A stretch of DNA of 54,301 nt from Vreelandella olivaria (GCF_023507745.1 NZ_JALPZO010000114.1:1-54301); one strand, 5' to 3'; shown: positions 35,555 to 44,258, counted from the stretch's first letter. A program made the numbers and translations. The notes: generated from the sequence alone by a model not told the origin.

Positions 35555-36828
35555 CCCTTACTATGCTGGGTGTTTTTCTCGCCCACGTATTGCTGGGGCT
35601 GCCGCTGTTCCTGGCGCTTTTAACCACTGCGTTTGTCGGCTTTCTGTTTGTTGATCCATCGATGATTCCCCGCATGATGCCCCAGCAATTCTTTGGGGGA
35701 ATCAATGTCTTTTCACTGATGGCTATCCCCCTGTTCATACTGGCGGGCAACCTGATGAACGTCAGTGGCTTGACAGAACGTTTAATGGGATTGGCACGTT
35801 TAATGGTCGGTCACCTGCGTGGCGGTATGGGCCACGTTAATGTGGTGTCGAGCGTATTCTTCGCGGGCGTTAATGGCTCAGCCGTCGCCGACACCTCTGC
35901 TTTGGGCTCGCTCCTGGTACCAGCAATGGAGAAGGAGGGTTACTCACGCGCCTTTGCTGCGGGGCTGACGGCAGGCAGTTCATTAATAGGGCCAATCATA
36001 CCTCCCAGTATCTTCATGATTCTGTATGCCTCACTCACCAACACCTCGGTGGGCGACCTGTTTCTGGCCGGTATTGTCCCTGGGCTACTGCTTGGCATTG
36101 CCTTTATGGGGATGAATGCCTGGTATGCCTGGCGCCATCAATTACCAAAAAGCGGCAACCTGCCCTCTGTCAGGCAACTGGGCCTTGCCTTTGTGGCCGC
36201 CCTCCCGGCCCTGGTAGCCCCGTTCATCATTGTGGCGGGCATTGTGCTTGGCTTTGTCACCCCAACAGAATCGGGCGCGCTAACCGCACTGTACGTGGGG
36301 TTATGCGGTGCGGTGCTGGGAGGGTTACGCATTAAGGACTGCTGGAAAGCCATCATGGATACCGCACGACTCACCTCGGCCATTTTCCTGATCATGGCCG
36401 CTTCAGCGACCATCAGCTGGCTGCTCTCTTACGCCCAGGTGCCTGCACAGTTTGTCACCCTGCTCTCCCCTTATGTGGATAATAGCGTCGCTATTTTGCT
36501 GCTCCTCAGCATCATTACCTTTATTACCGGCATGTTCATGGAAGAGGTATCGGCCCTGATGCTGCTAACGCCAATTTTTGCCCCTGTGGCCATGATGGCA
36601 GGTATCGATCCGGTCCACTTAGGCGTCATCATTACCCTGAATATTACGATTGCACTGATTACTCCGCCCATGGGCGCCTGTGTCTTCGTAGCCGCCGCCG
36701 TCAGCCGGTTGGAAATCGTGTCACTGTTCAAAACCATCTGGCCTTTCGTGCTGACGGCTATTGGCGTACTCATCCTGCTAATCATCTTCCCTTCATTGGC
36801 GCTTTGGCTGCCAAACAGTGTTGGATAG
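35551..36828 (+). CDS. TRAP transporter large permease (DctM family)
   Basis: The transport subunit of 425 residues. SSVFFAGVNGSAVADTSALG near 107-126 and IGPIIPPSIFMILYASLTNT mark the first half; NITIALITPPMGACVFVAAA marks the second. The frame is open further to the left inside dctQ, but the ATG at 35551 with GGAGG upstream and the ATGA overlap decide the start. The dipeptidase gene starts only 4 bases after its stop codon. Confidence 0.92.
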   Translation: MTLTMLGVFLAHVLLGLPLFLALLTTAFVGFLFVDPSMIPRMMPQQFFGGINVFSLMAIPLFILAGNLMNVSGLTERLMGLARLMVGHLRGGMGHVNVVSSVFFAGVNGSAVADTSALGSLLVPAMEKEGYSRAFAAGLTAGSSLIGPIIPPSIFMILYASLTNTSVGDLFLAGIVPGLLLGIAFMGMNAWYAWRHQLPKSGNLPSVRQLGLAFVAALPALVAPFIIVAGIVLGFVTPTESGALTALYVGLCGAVLGGLRIKDCWKAIMDTARLTSAIFLIMAASATISWLLSYAQVPAQFVTLLSPYVDNSVAILLLLSIITFITGMFMEEVSALMLLTPIFAPVAMMAGIDPVHLGVIITLNITIALITPPMGACVFVAAAVSRLEIVSLFKTIWPFVLTAIGVLILLIIFPSLALWLPNSVG

Positions 36829-36832
36829 GACA

Positions 36833-37597
36833 ATGCCACTACGTTCAACCTACGCGACCACTCTCTCCCCCATCCCCAGCCTACCGGCTCCCGATTGGGA
36901 GAAGGTGCGTTGTCTGCCCATCACCGATAATGGTGAGCGCTTACTGCCCCTGAGCCTTGCGCCTGCCCCCATCCGGGTTTATCCCGCCTATGCACGCCTT
37001 GGTATACCGGGGGCCATTGGCGAGTGTTTTGTTCGTGAGGGTGTCTACCGTGCCTTGTTGGCAGCGGCACGCAGCCTTCCCGCCGGCATCGGCATTATCG
37101 TGCTGGATGGCTGGCGCCCCTGGCGGATTCAGCAGTATCTATTCGAAACCTTGCAGGAGGCTATTCGCAGCCGCCACCCTACGCTCACTGAAGACGAATT
37201 ACTGGTACGTACCCGTGAATTCGTGTCGATACCCAGCCGTGCGCCCAACGCACCAAGCCCGCATCTAACGGGAGGTGCTGTCGATGTTACGTTATGCGAT
37301 GAAGACGGTATTCCCCTGGATATGGGCACGCTGTTCGACGAAGCCTTACCGGCTTCTCATACCGACTATTTCGAGCTACTAACGGAACTTACACCGCAAC
37401 AACGCCAGGCACGGGACCACCGACGTTTGCTCTACCACGTCATGCAGGCACAGGGGTTTACCAATCTGCCCAGTGAGTGGTGGCATTACGACTTGGGCGA
37501 CCAGCTATGGGGGCACTACGCCGGCAAGCCGGGTGTTCACTACGGCCCTGCGGAGCTGGATACCATAGAAAATCGCTGGCGAAGACAGCTGGGATAA
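36833..37597 (+). CDS. VanX/DdpX-type D-alanyl-D-alanine dipeptidase (M15D)
   Basis: A 254-residue zinc peptidase with no signal peptide, so cytosolic. The M15D site is complete: arginine R95 in DGWRPWRIQ, zinc ligands H144 and D151 in SPHLTGGAVDVTL, the catalytic glutamate E215 and third zinc ligand H218 in SEWWHYD. VanX and DdpX hydrolyse D-Ala-D-Ala; DdpX serves nutrient scavenging with an ABC importer. Here the gene is the fourth of a TRAP operon (4-base gap), so it probably hydrolyses what the TRAP carrier brings in. A D-amino-acid dehydrogenase gene follows. There are no vanH/vanA partners, so resistance is unlikely to be its role. Confidence 0.85.
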   Translation: MPLRSTYATTLSPIPSLPAPDWEKVRCLPITDNGERLLPLSLAPAPIRVYPAYARLGIPGAIGECFVREGVYRALLAAARSLPAGIGIIVLDGWRPWRIQQYLFETLQEAIRSRHPTLTEDELLVRTREFVSIPSRAPNAPSPHLTGGAVDVTLCDEDGIPLDMGTLFDEALPASHTDYFELLTELTPQQRQARDHRRLLYHVMQAQGFTNLPSEWWHYDLGDQLWGHYAGKPGVHYGPAELDTIENRWRRQLG

Positions 37598-37674
37598 TGC
37601 TTGATGCGCCCACCACGACCTTTGCCGCATTGCCAAATGTTCTGTTAAACGATCAGATGTGATACATATGCCTT

Positions 37675-37858
37675 AGCGGGAGAGACTGGTGCCAGCCACC
37701 AGCGCCGAAGGAGCAACGACCCCGGAAACTCTCAGGCCACCGGACCGCTATTGCCACCAGTAAGTTCCGAAGAGCGGCTGATGACTGCGTCACTCAGCCC
37801 ACCGAAGGAGCAAGCGCCTCATAATTGATGCGTGAATCTCTCAGGTTCCATGACGGAA
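37675..37858 (+). ncRNA. Tandem glycine riboswitch
   Basis: Two glycine aptamers in series. The first (37675-37749) is closed by AGCGG/CCGCT and has the conserved GGAGAG, CGCCGAAGGAGCAA and ACTCTCAGG blocks. A 15-base linker joins it to the second (37765-37858), closed by TTCCG/CGGAA, with CACCGAAGGAGCAA and ATCTCTCAGG. The paired arrangement is the classic one that usually controls the glycine cleavage genes. Here it lies before a D-amino-acid/glycine oxidoreductase gene, so glycine should induce that enzyme. The leader begins about 70 bases after the dipeptidase gene. Confidence 0.95.
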
Positions 37859-37920
37859 GGGGTACCCCCAGCCATTGCGATGGCTGGGAGTATGGCCCGA
37901 CGCTCATACAACCTGGAGAG
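37838..37920 (+). promoter_or_regulatory. Riboswitch expression platform with sequestrable ribosome binding site
   Basis: The conserved 3' strand of the second aptamer, CTCTCAGGTT (37838-37847), is complementary to AACCTGGAGAG (37910-37920), which contains the GGAGAG ribosome binding site of the next gene; ten pairs form with one bulged G. Between them CCCAGCCAT (37867-37875) and ATGGCTGGG (37880-37888) form a perfect 9-bp hairpin with a TGCG loop and no T-run. This fits translational ON control: without glycine the aptamer strand masks the site, with glycine it is held in the aptamer. The mechanism is inferred from complementarity. Confidence 0.6.
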
Positions 37921-37924
37921 AAGC

Positions 37925-39166
37925 ATGCAACGCATTGCTGTTATTGGCGGTGGAATCACCGGCATTACCAGCGCTTACGCCCTGGCGAAGCGCGGTTTCG
38001 ACGTTACTGTCTTTGAAAAACACCGCTATTCGGCGATGGAGACCTCCTTCGCCAACGGCGGCCAGTTATCGGCATCGAATGCGGAAGTGTGGAACCACTG
38101 GCCAACGGTGATAAAAGGGCTCCGCTGGATGCTGAAACGTGACGCCCCGCTGTTGGTCAACCCACGCCCTAACTGGCATAAGCTCAGCTGGTTTGCTGAA
38201 TTTATCGCCTCAATCCCCCGTTATGCAGACAATACAGAGGCAACCGCCCGGCTGGCTATTGCCGCCCGGGAACATCTGTTTCAGTGGGCACAGGACGAAC
38301 AGATTGAGTTCGACCTTAAACAGCAAGGGATTTTGCATATCTACCGTGATAAAGCAGGCTTTGACCACGCTGCGCGGGTATCACAATTACTGGCCAAGGG
38401 CGGGCTTGAGCGCCAGGCGGTAACTGCCGAAGAGATGCGGACCATCGAACCGACACTGGCAGGTACTTATTACGGCGGATTCTATACCCAAAGTGATGCC
38501 ACCGGTGATATTCACAAGTACACCAACGGCCTGGCTCAAGCGGCAGCCAAGCGCGGCGTGCAGCTTAACTATGGGCACCATATTAAGGATATCGGTGCGG
38601 ATGAAACCGGCGCCTGGGTCAGCGCGGAAGCTGGGGGTGAGTGTGTTCGCCAACGCTTTGATAACGTAGTGGTCTGTGCCGGTATCGGCAGCCGCGCCAT
38701 TGCCGCCAAGCTGGGTGACCGCGTCAATATTTATCCAGTCAAAGGTTATTCGATCACCGTGCATTTGGATGATGCAGCCTCCCAGCAGGCCGCTCCTACG
38801 GTAAGCCTCCTGGACGACGAAACAAAGCTGGTTACCAGTCGGCTGGGTAATGATCGTTTTCGGGTGGCAGGGACCGCCGAATTTAACGGCGCCAACCGCG
38901 ATATTCGCGACGACCGCGTTCAGCCACTGGTGCGTTGGGTAGAAGCGTGCTTCCCTGGCGTCAGCACCCAACGGGTGGTGCCCTGGGCAGGGCTACGGCC
39001 AATGCTGCCTAATATGATGCCCAAGGTGGGCGTAGGCCGCTTACCCACCGTTTTCTATAACACTGGCCACGGCCATCTGGGATGGACACTCTCCGCCATT
39101 ACTGCGGAAATGCTGGCGGATGCCATGGACACCTCACAAGAGGCAGCGCTGGCCGCCACCCGTTAA
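37925..39166 (+). CDS. dadA: D-amino-acid dehydrogenase / glycine oxidase-like FAD enzyme
   Basis: An FAD-dependent DAO-family oxidoreductase of 413 residues. The dinucleotide motif VIGGGITG is at 6-13, followed by ETSFANGGQLSASNAEVWNH, which matches DadA; the C-terminus carries WAGLRPMLPNMMPKVG and NTGHGHLGWTLS, the FAD-closing motif. DadA-type enzymes oxidise D-alanine and other D-amino acids to 2-oxo acids plus ammonia; related enzymes take glycine. The start at 37925 is fixed by GGAGAG five bases upstream; the frame is open leftward into the riboswitch but that is untranslated leader. Control by glycine suggests glycine may be a substrate or signal. Confidence 0.87.
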   Translation: MQRIAVIGGGITGITSAYALAKRGFDVTVFEKHRYSAMETSFANGGQLSASNAEVWNHWPTVIKGLRWMLKRDAPLLVNPRPNWHKLSWFAEFIASIPRYADNTEATARLAIAAREHLFQWAQDEQIEFDLKQQGILHIYRDKAGFDHAARVSQLLAKGGLERQAVTAEEMRTIEPTLAGTYYGGFYTQSDATGDIHKYTNGLAQAAAKRGVQLNYGHHIKDIGADETGAWVSAEAGGECVRQRFDNVVVCAGIGSRAIAAKLGDRVNIYPVKGYSITVHLDDAASQQAAPTVSLLDDETKLVTSRLGNDRFRVAGTAEFNGANRDIRDDRVQPLVRWVEACFPGVSTQRVVPWAGLRPMLPNMMPKVGVGRLPTVFYNTGHGHLGWTLSAITAEMLADAMDTSQEAALAATR

Positions 39167-39175
39167 CCAACATCG

Positions 39176-39392
39176 CAAAGGGGCCAACAGGCCCCTTGAG
39201 GTTCATGACAAACTTTCTTGCCATCATTTTTAACATCATCTGAATCAACCCGTAGCGGGGGTCTTTCGCCATGGATGGCGAAAGTAGCGCCCATGGAGGG
39301 GTCCACAGCGCCCCCGCCAAGGGTTGTTCGGATGGCGTAATCAGCAGAAAAATACTTTGTCAGCAGTCTCAAGGGGCCAATAGGCCCCTTTG
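39176..39392. repeat. Structured repeat element with 25-bp terminal inverted repeats
   Basis: The element fills the gap between convergent dadA and the ABC ATPase gene. Its ends (39176-39200 and 39368-39392) are inverted copies of each other that differ only in a 4-base loop; each is itself a hairpin, AAGGGGCC/GGCCCCTT. Inside, CTTTCGCCAT (39263-39272) and ATGGCGAAAG (39275-39284) form a hairpin, enclosed by GCGGGGG (39255-39261) and CCCCCGC (39311-39317). The end hairpins lie 9 and 16 bases from the two stop codons, so they may serve as terminators. It looks like a MITE/REP-type element; I see no target-site duplication and no second copy in the window. Confidence 0.55.
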
Positions 39393-39408
39393 TTATAGAG
39401 TTACCCAA

Positions 39409-40236
39409 TTAGGCAGTGGGCGCTTCCAACTCTAAAAAGCGTCTTACCCGGTCTGTTTTGGGGGTAACAAAAAACTCTTCAGGCGGAGATTTTTCAATAA
39501 TGATGCCTTTATCCAGAAACACCACCTGATCGGACACCGCACGGGCAAACTCCATTTCATGAGTGACAATCACCATGGTGTAGCCCTCTTTTGAAAGGTC
39601 TTTGATCACCGCCAGCACTTCACCCACCAATTCCGGGTCAAGCGCCGAGGTGGGTTCATCAAACAGCATCACCTTTGGCTGCATAGCCAGCGCACGGGCA
39701 ATGGCAACCCGCTGCTTTTGACCGCCGGAAAGCGTATAGGGAAAGGCATCACATTTATGCGCCATCCCGACCTTTTCCAGCAGTGCCATAGCACGCTCTC
39801 CTGCCTCTGCCTTACTGCACCCCTGCACATGAATCGGCGCTTCGGTCACGTTGCGCAACACGCTTAAATGAGGCCACAGGTTAAAACTCTGGAACACCAT
39901 CCCCAGGCGAGAGCGCATTCCGGCTAGCTCGCGTCGTGACATTGGCTTACCGGTGTCGCTCATACCAATGCGGTCACCGGCAATGTGAATTTCACCCCGA
40001 TCCGGCGTTTCCAGCCAGTTAATACAGCGCAGCAGGGTGGATTTACCTGAGCCGGAGGAGCCTAATATGCTCACAACCTCCCCAGGTGCCACTTCCATCG
40101 ACACATCACGCAGCACTTCCGTGCCGTCAAAGCTTTTCGATACGCCCCGAATACTCACTGCCGCCGCCACTACAGATGTATCTGCGGTTTCCGCTACGCT
40201 GACCATCGTTGTTTCACTGGTTGCTGGCTCATGCAT
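39409..40236 (-). CDS. Amino acid ABC transporter ATP-binding protein
   Basis: The ATPase of a polar amino acid importer, about 275 residues from the preferred start. Walker A is GSSGSGKST, the signature [16 protein letters not shown] and Walker [15 protein letters not shown], all intact; [21 protein letters not shown] switch is present as [17 protein letters not shown]. The start at 40236 overlaps the end of the permease gene by 8 bases (ATGCATGA) and has GAGG about 8 bases upstream; the frame continues further left but only as overlap. The order on the minus strand is receptor, two permeases, ATPase. Confidence 0.9.
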   Translation of the reverse strand: MHEPATSETTMVSVAETADTSVVAAAVSIRGVSKSFDGTEVLRDVSMEVAPGEVVSILGSSGSGKSTLLRCINWLETPDRGEIHIAGDRIGMSDTGKPMSRRELAGMRSRLGMVFQSFNLWPHLSVLRNVTEAPIHVQGCSKAEAGERAMALLEKVGMAHKCDAFPYTLSGGQKQRVAIARALAMQPKVMLFDEPTSALDPELVGEVLAVIKDLSKEGYTMVIVTHEMEFARAVSDQVVFLDKGIIIEKSPPEEFFVTPKTDRVRRFLELEAPTA

Positions 40237-40894
40237 TGTTAAACCCTCGCTTGGCGCCAAAACGGCCGATGATCTTGATCCCCTGTTCAAGCCCAATGCT
40301 AATCAACCAATAAAAACCAATGACCACAATAAATGCCTCCATGGGGATAAAATAGGTACTCGACAGGCTGTTGGCCGCAGCCGTCAGCTCGCGCACGGTA
40401 ATAATGACCAGAAACGCAGTATCCTTAAGCAGGATAATCAGTTGATTGCCGATTAATGCACGGGCACTCAGCACCAGTTGCGGCAGCACAATGCGTAAAT
40501 ACATACCTGGCATGGAAAAGCCCTGGGCAATGGCGGCTTCCACCTGTCCAGCGGGCAGTGTCAGCCTGCAACCGCGCAGAATCTCGGCAAAATACGCACC
40601 GTGATAGCTCACCAAAGCGATCATGCCGGCCTGCCAGGCACTCAACCGAATGCCCGTGCTGGGCAACCCGTAATAAAGCAAATAGGCCAGAATCAGAAAC
40701 GGCAGCATACGCATACCGTCAATAAAGATTCGCAAAGGCACCCGTAGGCGTGGACGGGAGCCTTCCAGAAGAAAAACGATGCCGCAGCCCGCCAGAAAGG
40801 CCAGCACCGCTGACATGCCAAATAGTTGCAGTGTGGTATAGAAGCCGTTAAGAAACACACCTCTGGAATCCCACAGAATTTCCCAGTTGCTCAT
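40229..40894 (-). CDS. Amino acid ABC transporter permease (second)
   Basis: A 221-residue HisMQ-type permease with five hydrophobic segments. The EAA loop reads [20 protein letters not shown] (about 118-137), which contacts the ATPase. The short pattern [11 protein letters not shown] precedes it. AGGAG lies upstream of the ATG; it follows the first permease by 9 bases. The N-terminus carries the family leader [20 protein letters not shown]. Confidence 0.9.
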   Translation of the reverse strand: MSNWEILWDSRGVFLNGFYTTLQLFGMSAVLAFLAGCGIVFLLEGSRPRLRVPLRIFIDGMRMLPFLILAYLLYYGLPSTGIRLSAWQAGMIALVSYHGAYFAEILRGCRLTLPAGQVEAAIAQGFSMPGMYLRIVLPQLVLSARALIGNQLIILLKDTAFLVIITVRELTAAANSLSSTYFIPMEAFIVVIGFYWLISIGLEQGIKIIGRFGAKRGFNNA

Positions 40895-40903
40895 TGTGAC
40901 TCC

Positions 40904-41545
40904 TTACACTGCCAGGCGGTTGGCTTTGCGCTCAGCTATTCGCTGCAACCACACCAATAGGCTGATGATGCCCATATAAATCACCGCCGCAGCCAGAATG
41001 GGGGGAAGTGGATCGTAGGTAACCGCTGAAATCCGGTTGGTTACCCGGGTTAGATCCACAATGCCGATCACAGCGATGGCCGGGCTGCCCTTAATCAAAA
41101 ACGACATTTCGTTAACCAGACCGGGCAGGCTGGTGATGGTAATTTGCGGCAGCATAATGCGGCGAAAATAGATCCAGGGTGTCATCCCTATTGCCATAGC
41201 CGCCTCCCGCTGCTCCTTGGAAAAGTTATTGAACGCCGAACGCCATATTTCGGCATTGAAGGCGGTGGTATTCAGCGTTAACGCCAGAATGCCCGCCACA
41301 TTACGGTTGAGATGAATCCCCATGGTCGGGGCGGTGAGAAAGATAAACAACACCAGCGTCACCAGCGGCGTGGCGCGCGCGATACTGATATAAAGCCCAA
41401 GCACTTGATGAACGACAGGGATTCGTGCCAGGCGCACCAGAGCGACCAGCAGCCCCAATACCACCCCAATGGCAATGGACGTTGCGGAAATCCACGCGGT
41501 GGTCCACGCCCCCTGCATCAGCATGCCCCATGCACTGCTGTCCAT
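40904..41545 (-). CDS. Amino acid ABC transporter permease (first)
   Basis: A 213-residue HisMQ-type permease with five hydrophobic segments and the leader LMQGAWTTAWISATSIAIGV. The EAA loop reads EAAMAIGMTPWIYFRRIMLP. An in-frame GTG lies two codons earlier (41551) but would be only one base from AAGGAGG; the ATG at 41545 gives a proper 7-base spacing and is preferred. It follows the receptor gene across a 55-base gap containing a strong hairpin. Confidence 0.9.
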   Translation of the reverse strand: MDSSAWGMLMQGAWTTAWISATSIAIGVVLGLLVALVRLARIPVVHQVLGLYISIARATPLVTLVLFIFLTAPTMGIHLNRNVAGILALTLNTTAFNAEIWRSAFNNFSKEQREAAMAIGMTPWIYFRRIMLPQITITSLPGLVNEMSFLIKGSPAIAVIGIVDLTRVTNRISAVTYDPLPPILAAAVIYMGIISLLVWLQRIAERKANRLAV

Positions 41546-41572
41546 TCGCACCCCTCCTTGTTACCTTGAAAC

Positions 41573-41593
41573 CGGCTGCCTTAGGCAGCCGGC
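41573..41593 (-). other. Intercistronic hairpin after the ABC receptor gene
   Basis: CCGGCTGCC (41573-41581) and GGCAGCCGG (41585-41593) form a perfect 9-bp stem with a TTA loop. It lies 7 bases after the receptor stop and before the first permease's ribosome binding site, without a T-run. Its likely role is to stabilise the receptor message and limit downstream expression. Confidence 0.6.
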
Positions 41594-41600
41594 GCACTAC

Positions 41601-42503
41601 TTACATGCCCGCCATTTCGTGGAACTCTTCGACGGTGGTAATCGGAGTGGTGGGAAGGTCATCAAAGGATTCGCCAAACCAGGTTTCCTGAAGCTCGGCC
41701 AGGCGCCCTGAATCGCGCAGGTGATCCAGAAATTCGGTAATGTAAGCGAGTAGCTCCGGGCTGCTTTTGGGCATGGGCCACGCCATAAACCCTGGGCCAG
41801 ACACCGCCTGCCCGGCTTCAAATACATCGGGCCGTTCACGAATCAAATCATTCACCGGCACAATCGAGTTGATTACGTAGTCCACACGGCCATTGGCCAG
41901 ATCGGCATAGATTTCCGGGTATGCTTCGTACTCAACGACTTCACCTAACGTGCCACCACTTTCTGCCAGCATCACCTCCAGCTCAGGCAGCCGCGATAGC
42001 AGTGCGCTGCCCGCTTGTACGCCTACCGTCATACCGCTGAGGTCTTCAATACTATTGATGCGGTCATCACCTGCCCGCTTGATGTAAAAGTGCTGGGCTG
42101 AGGCAAACGGCGGCGCGAAGTTAAACACCCGCAAGCGCTCATCGGTAACCGACGCGCCGGTTAGTGCCATGTCATACTGGCCTGACGATACCGAGGCCAA
42201 TAGCCCTGTCCAGGGCAGGATATCCTGACGCACGTCAAAATCGGCATACTCCTCCAACTCAATCAGGATATCTTTGATAAAGCCATCAGGGTCACTACCA
42301 CTCATAAAGTTAAAGGGTGCGTAGTTGTCTTCAGTGGCAACGCTCAAATAACCACGACTCTCAATTTCGGGTAAATCCGCCGCTGCCGCTGGAAGTGCCA
42401 TGCCCACCAGCACTCCGATGCTCACTGCCGTGGCCGTCACAAACCGCTGACAGGCACGGGCCTGAGTTTTGATTAACGCGGGTAATAACACTTTCTGTTT
42501 CAT
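41601..42503 (-). CDS. Family 3 amino acid-binding protein
   Basis: A 300-residue periplasmic receptor. The long signal peptide (about 1-41) ends PAAAA. The ligand site includes VATEDNYAPFNFM (55-67), TGASVTDERLRVFNFAPPF with the carboxylate-binding arginine R123, and VGVQAGSALLSRL. The aspartate that usually holds the ligand amino group (in a VDxxxxD pattern) appears to be asparagine N212 in VDYVINS, which hints at a ligand with a modified or absent amino group. GGGAG lies 9 bases before the ATG. It begins the ABC operon, divergent from a MocR regulator. Confidence 0.87.
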   Translation of the reverse strand: MKQKVLLPALIKTQARACQRFVTATAVSIGVLVGMALPAAAADLPEIESRGYLSVATEDNYAPFNFMSGSDPDGFIKDILIELEEYADFDVRQDILPWTGLLASVSSGQYDMALTGASVTDERLRVFNFAPPFASAQHFYIKRAGDDRINSIEDLSGMTVGVQAGSALLSRLPELEVMLAESGGTLGEVVEYEAYPEIYADLANGRVDYVINSIVPVNDLIRERPDVFEAGQAVSGPGFMAWPMPKSSPELLAYITEFLDHLRDSGRLAELQETWFGESFDDLPTTPITTVEEFHEMAGM

Positions 42504-42620
42504 TGCCTGAGACTCCCAGAGTAAATAAACAACCTGCCAGCCAAGCAGCTGTTGTTACACATTGTTGGCTGGATGCTAAAGCTGTCTTTACCCTAGGTTT
42601 TTCTGTTCCAGGCGATTAGA

Positions 42621-42667
42621 GCCAGTTCCTTTAAATTAAAAGGACAGTTAGCCAAAGAGAAACTGGC
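42621..42667. promoter_or_regulatory. Candidate MocR operator between ABC receptor and regulator genes
   Basis: GCCAGTT (42621-42627) and AACTGGC (42661-42667) form an inverted repeat whose arms start 40 bases apart. Between them lies a further palindrome TCCTTTAAATTAAAAGGA (42627-42644). The ACTGGC core also occurs as an inverted pair before the class III aminotransferase gene (45675-45739), which suggests one regulator, the adjacent MocR protein, controls both. Confidence 0.45.
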
Positions 42668-42751
42668 ACAAAAACTGCTACGACTCTATGTATCTGTTCA
42701 TTAGCGTGGCCTTTCCCCTGGATTAGCGGCAAGAGGCCTGAGGAGCATTTC

Positions 42752-44239
42752 ATGACAACGCTTTGTCTTGACGTTAACCCAGACGCCGCTATGTGCCTGC
42801 AAGAACAACTGCGCGCCACACTGCTTGAAGCTATCCGGTTGGGCAGTTTGCCGTGCGACGATGCGCTCCCTTCCTGCCGCAAGCTTTCCCAGCAACTTGG
42901 TATTTCCCGCAATACGGTCGCCATTGTTTATGAAAAGCTGGTTGAAGATGGTTATCTGATTAGTCGCCCACGCAGTGGTTATTATCTACACCCAGATTAC
43001 TGCGAGGCCAATTCGCCGCTACTATCACAATTACCCGTCTTAACTGACTCAACTGACAACCAGCAAATTGCACCAAACTGGCACAAACGCATTATTCAGC
43101 GCCCTACTAACTATCAGGGCATTCTTAAGCCCGGTAACTGGTCTGACTATCCCTACCCCTTTATTTATGGGCAACTGGATACACGCCTTTTTCCACTTGC
43201 CCAATGGCGCGATGTATCGCGGCGGCTGCTCAGCTCCCAACGGGATAAACCCTGGCTTCGCGATCGTATCGACCAGGACGACCCACTGCTGATAGAGCAG
43301 TTGCGCAAACGTATCCTGCCGCGACGGGGCATTTTTGCCCGCCCAGACGAAATCCTGATCACCATGGGCACCCAGAACGCGTTGTTTCTGATCGCCCAGC
43401 TGCTTTTCCACCGAGGCACTCGCGTCGCCCTGGAGTCGCCGGGTTATCGCGAAGCGCTAAACGTATTTGCACAGCACGGTGCCAGCATGCAACTGCAGCC
43501 CATGGACGCAGAGGGGATGTGCCTTGAAGGCTCCCAACAGTGCAACTATCTCTATGTCATGCCCAGTCATCAGGTGCCTACGGGCATCACGATGAGCCGA
43601 GCCCGCCGCAAGGCGCTGCTGGCACAGCTTCCTCACCGCGATCAGATCGTCATTGAGGATGACTACGATGCGGAAATCCACGGTGACCAGTTCGCCCTGC
43701 CTGCACTTAAAGCGAGCGCTCAAAGTGCACGCATTATTTATATGGGCAGCCTCTCCAAGGCACTCTCACCTGGGCTACGTATGGGGTATGTGGTCGCCGA
43801 TGCGGAGCTAATCGACGAATTACGGGCGTTGCGGCGACTCATGTACCGCCACCCACCCGCCGCGTTACAGCACCAGTTGGCACAGTTTATCGCCCAGGGC
43901 TATTACGAATGTTATCTCAAACACCATGTGGATGAGGTCGACCGGCGGCGGGATGCCATGCGCAGTGCCATAGAACAGGCGCTACCAGGGTGTCAGAACC
44001 ATAGTAGCCAGCGTTCCAGCGCGTTCTGGCTGGAGGCCGGTCAAGAGGTCGATACCCAACGCCTTGCATGGCATGCCGCTCAGCGTGGCGTACTGATTGA
44101 GCCTGGGTTTCAGCACTTCTTCGATGCTGCACCGCCCCGCCGCTTTTTCCGCCTGGGGTTTGGTGCCATCGGCTTTGAGCGCATCCCTCCAGGCTTACAG
44201 CGCCTTGGGCTGGCTTACGACCACGCCCTTAGCCACTAA
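42752..44239 (+). CDS. MocR-family (GntR/aminotransferase) regulator
   Basis: A 495-residue regulator. The GntR winged helix (about 15-82) includes LPSCRKLSQQLGISRNTVAI; the aminotransferase-like effector domain runs from about 125 to 490 with the PLP lysine K336 in MGSLSKALSPGLRMGY and the aspartate in IEDDYDAEIHG. It is divergent from the amino acid ABC operon and convergent with a class III aminotransferase gene, so an amino compound imported by the former and deaminated by the latter is the likely effector. It is only distantly like the GabR homologue at 5084, so it is not a recent duplicate. Confidence 0.88.
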   Translation: MTTLCLDVNPDAAMCLQEQLRATLLEAIRLGSLPCDDALPSCRKLSQQLGISRNTVAIVYEKLVEDGYLISRPRSGYYLHPDYCEANSPLLSQLPVLTDSTDNQQIAPNWHKRIIQRPTNYQGILKPGNWSDYPYPFIYGQLDTRLFPLAQWRDVSRRLLSSQRDKPWLRDRIDQDDPLLIEQLRKRILPRRGIFARPDEILITMGTQNALFLIAQLLFHRGTRVALESPGYREALNVFAQHGASMQLQPMDAEGMCLEGSQQCNYLYVMPSHQVPTGITMSRARRKALLAQLPHRDQIVIEDDYDAEIHGDQFALPALKASAQSARIIYMGSLSKALSPGLRMGYVVADAELIDELRALRRLMYRHPPAALQHQLAQFIAQGYYECYLKHHVDEVDRRRDAMRSAIEQALPGCQNHSSQRSSAFWLEAGQEVDTQRLAWHAAQRGVLIEPGFQHFFDAAPPRRFFRLGFGAIGFERIPPGLQRLGLAYDHALSH

Positions 44240-44258
44240 CTCTCAATCAGCTCAACCG

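Noticed and set aside
36833..37597. A vancomycin-resistance gene
   Set aside because: The protein is VanX-like, but vanH, vanA and vanRS are absent and it is in a TRAP uptake operon; nutrient use is more likely.
37832..37924. N-terminal extension of the dadA-like frame
   Set aside because: It lies within the glycine riboswitch, and the FAD-binding motif follows directly after the ATG at 37925.
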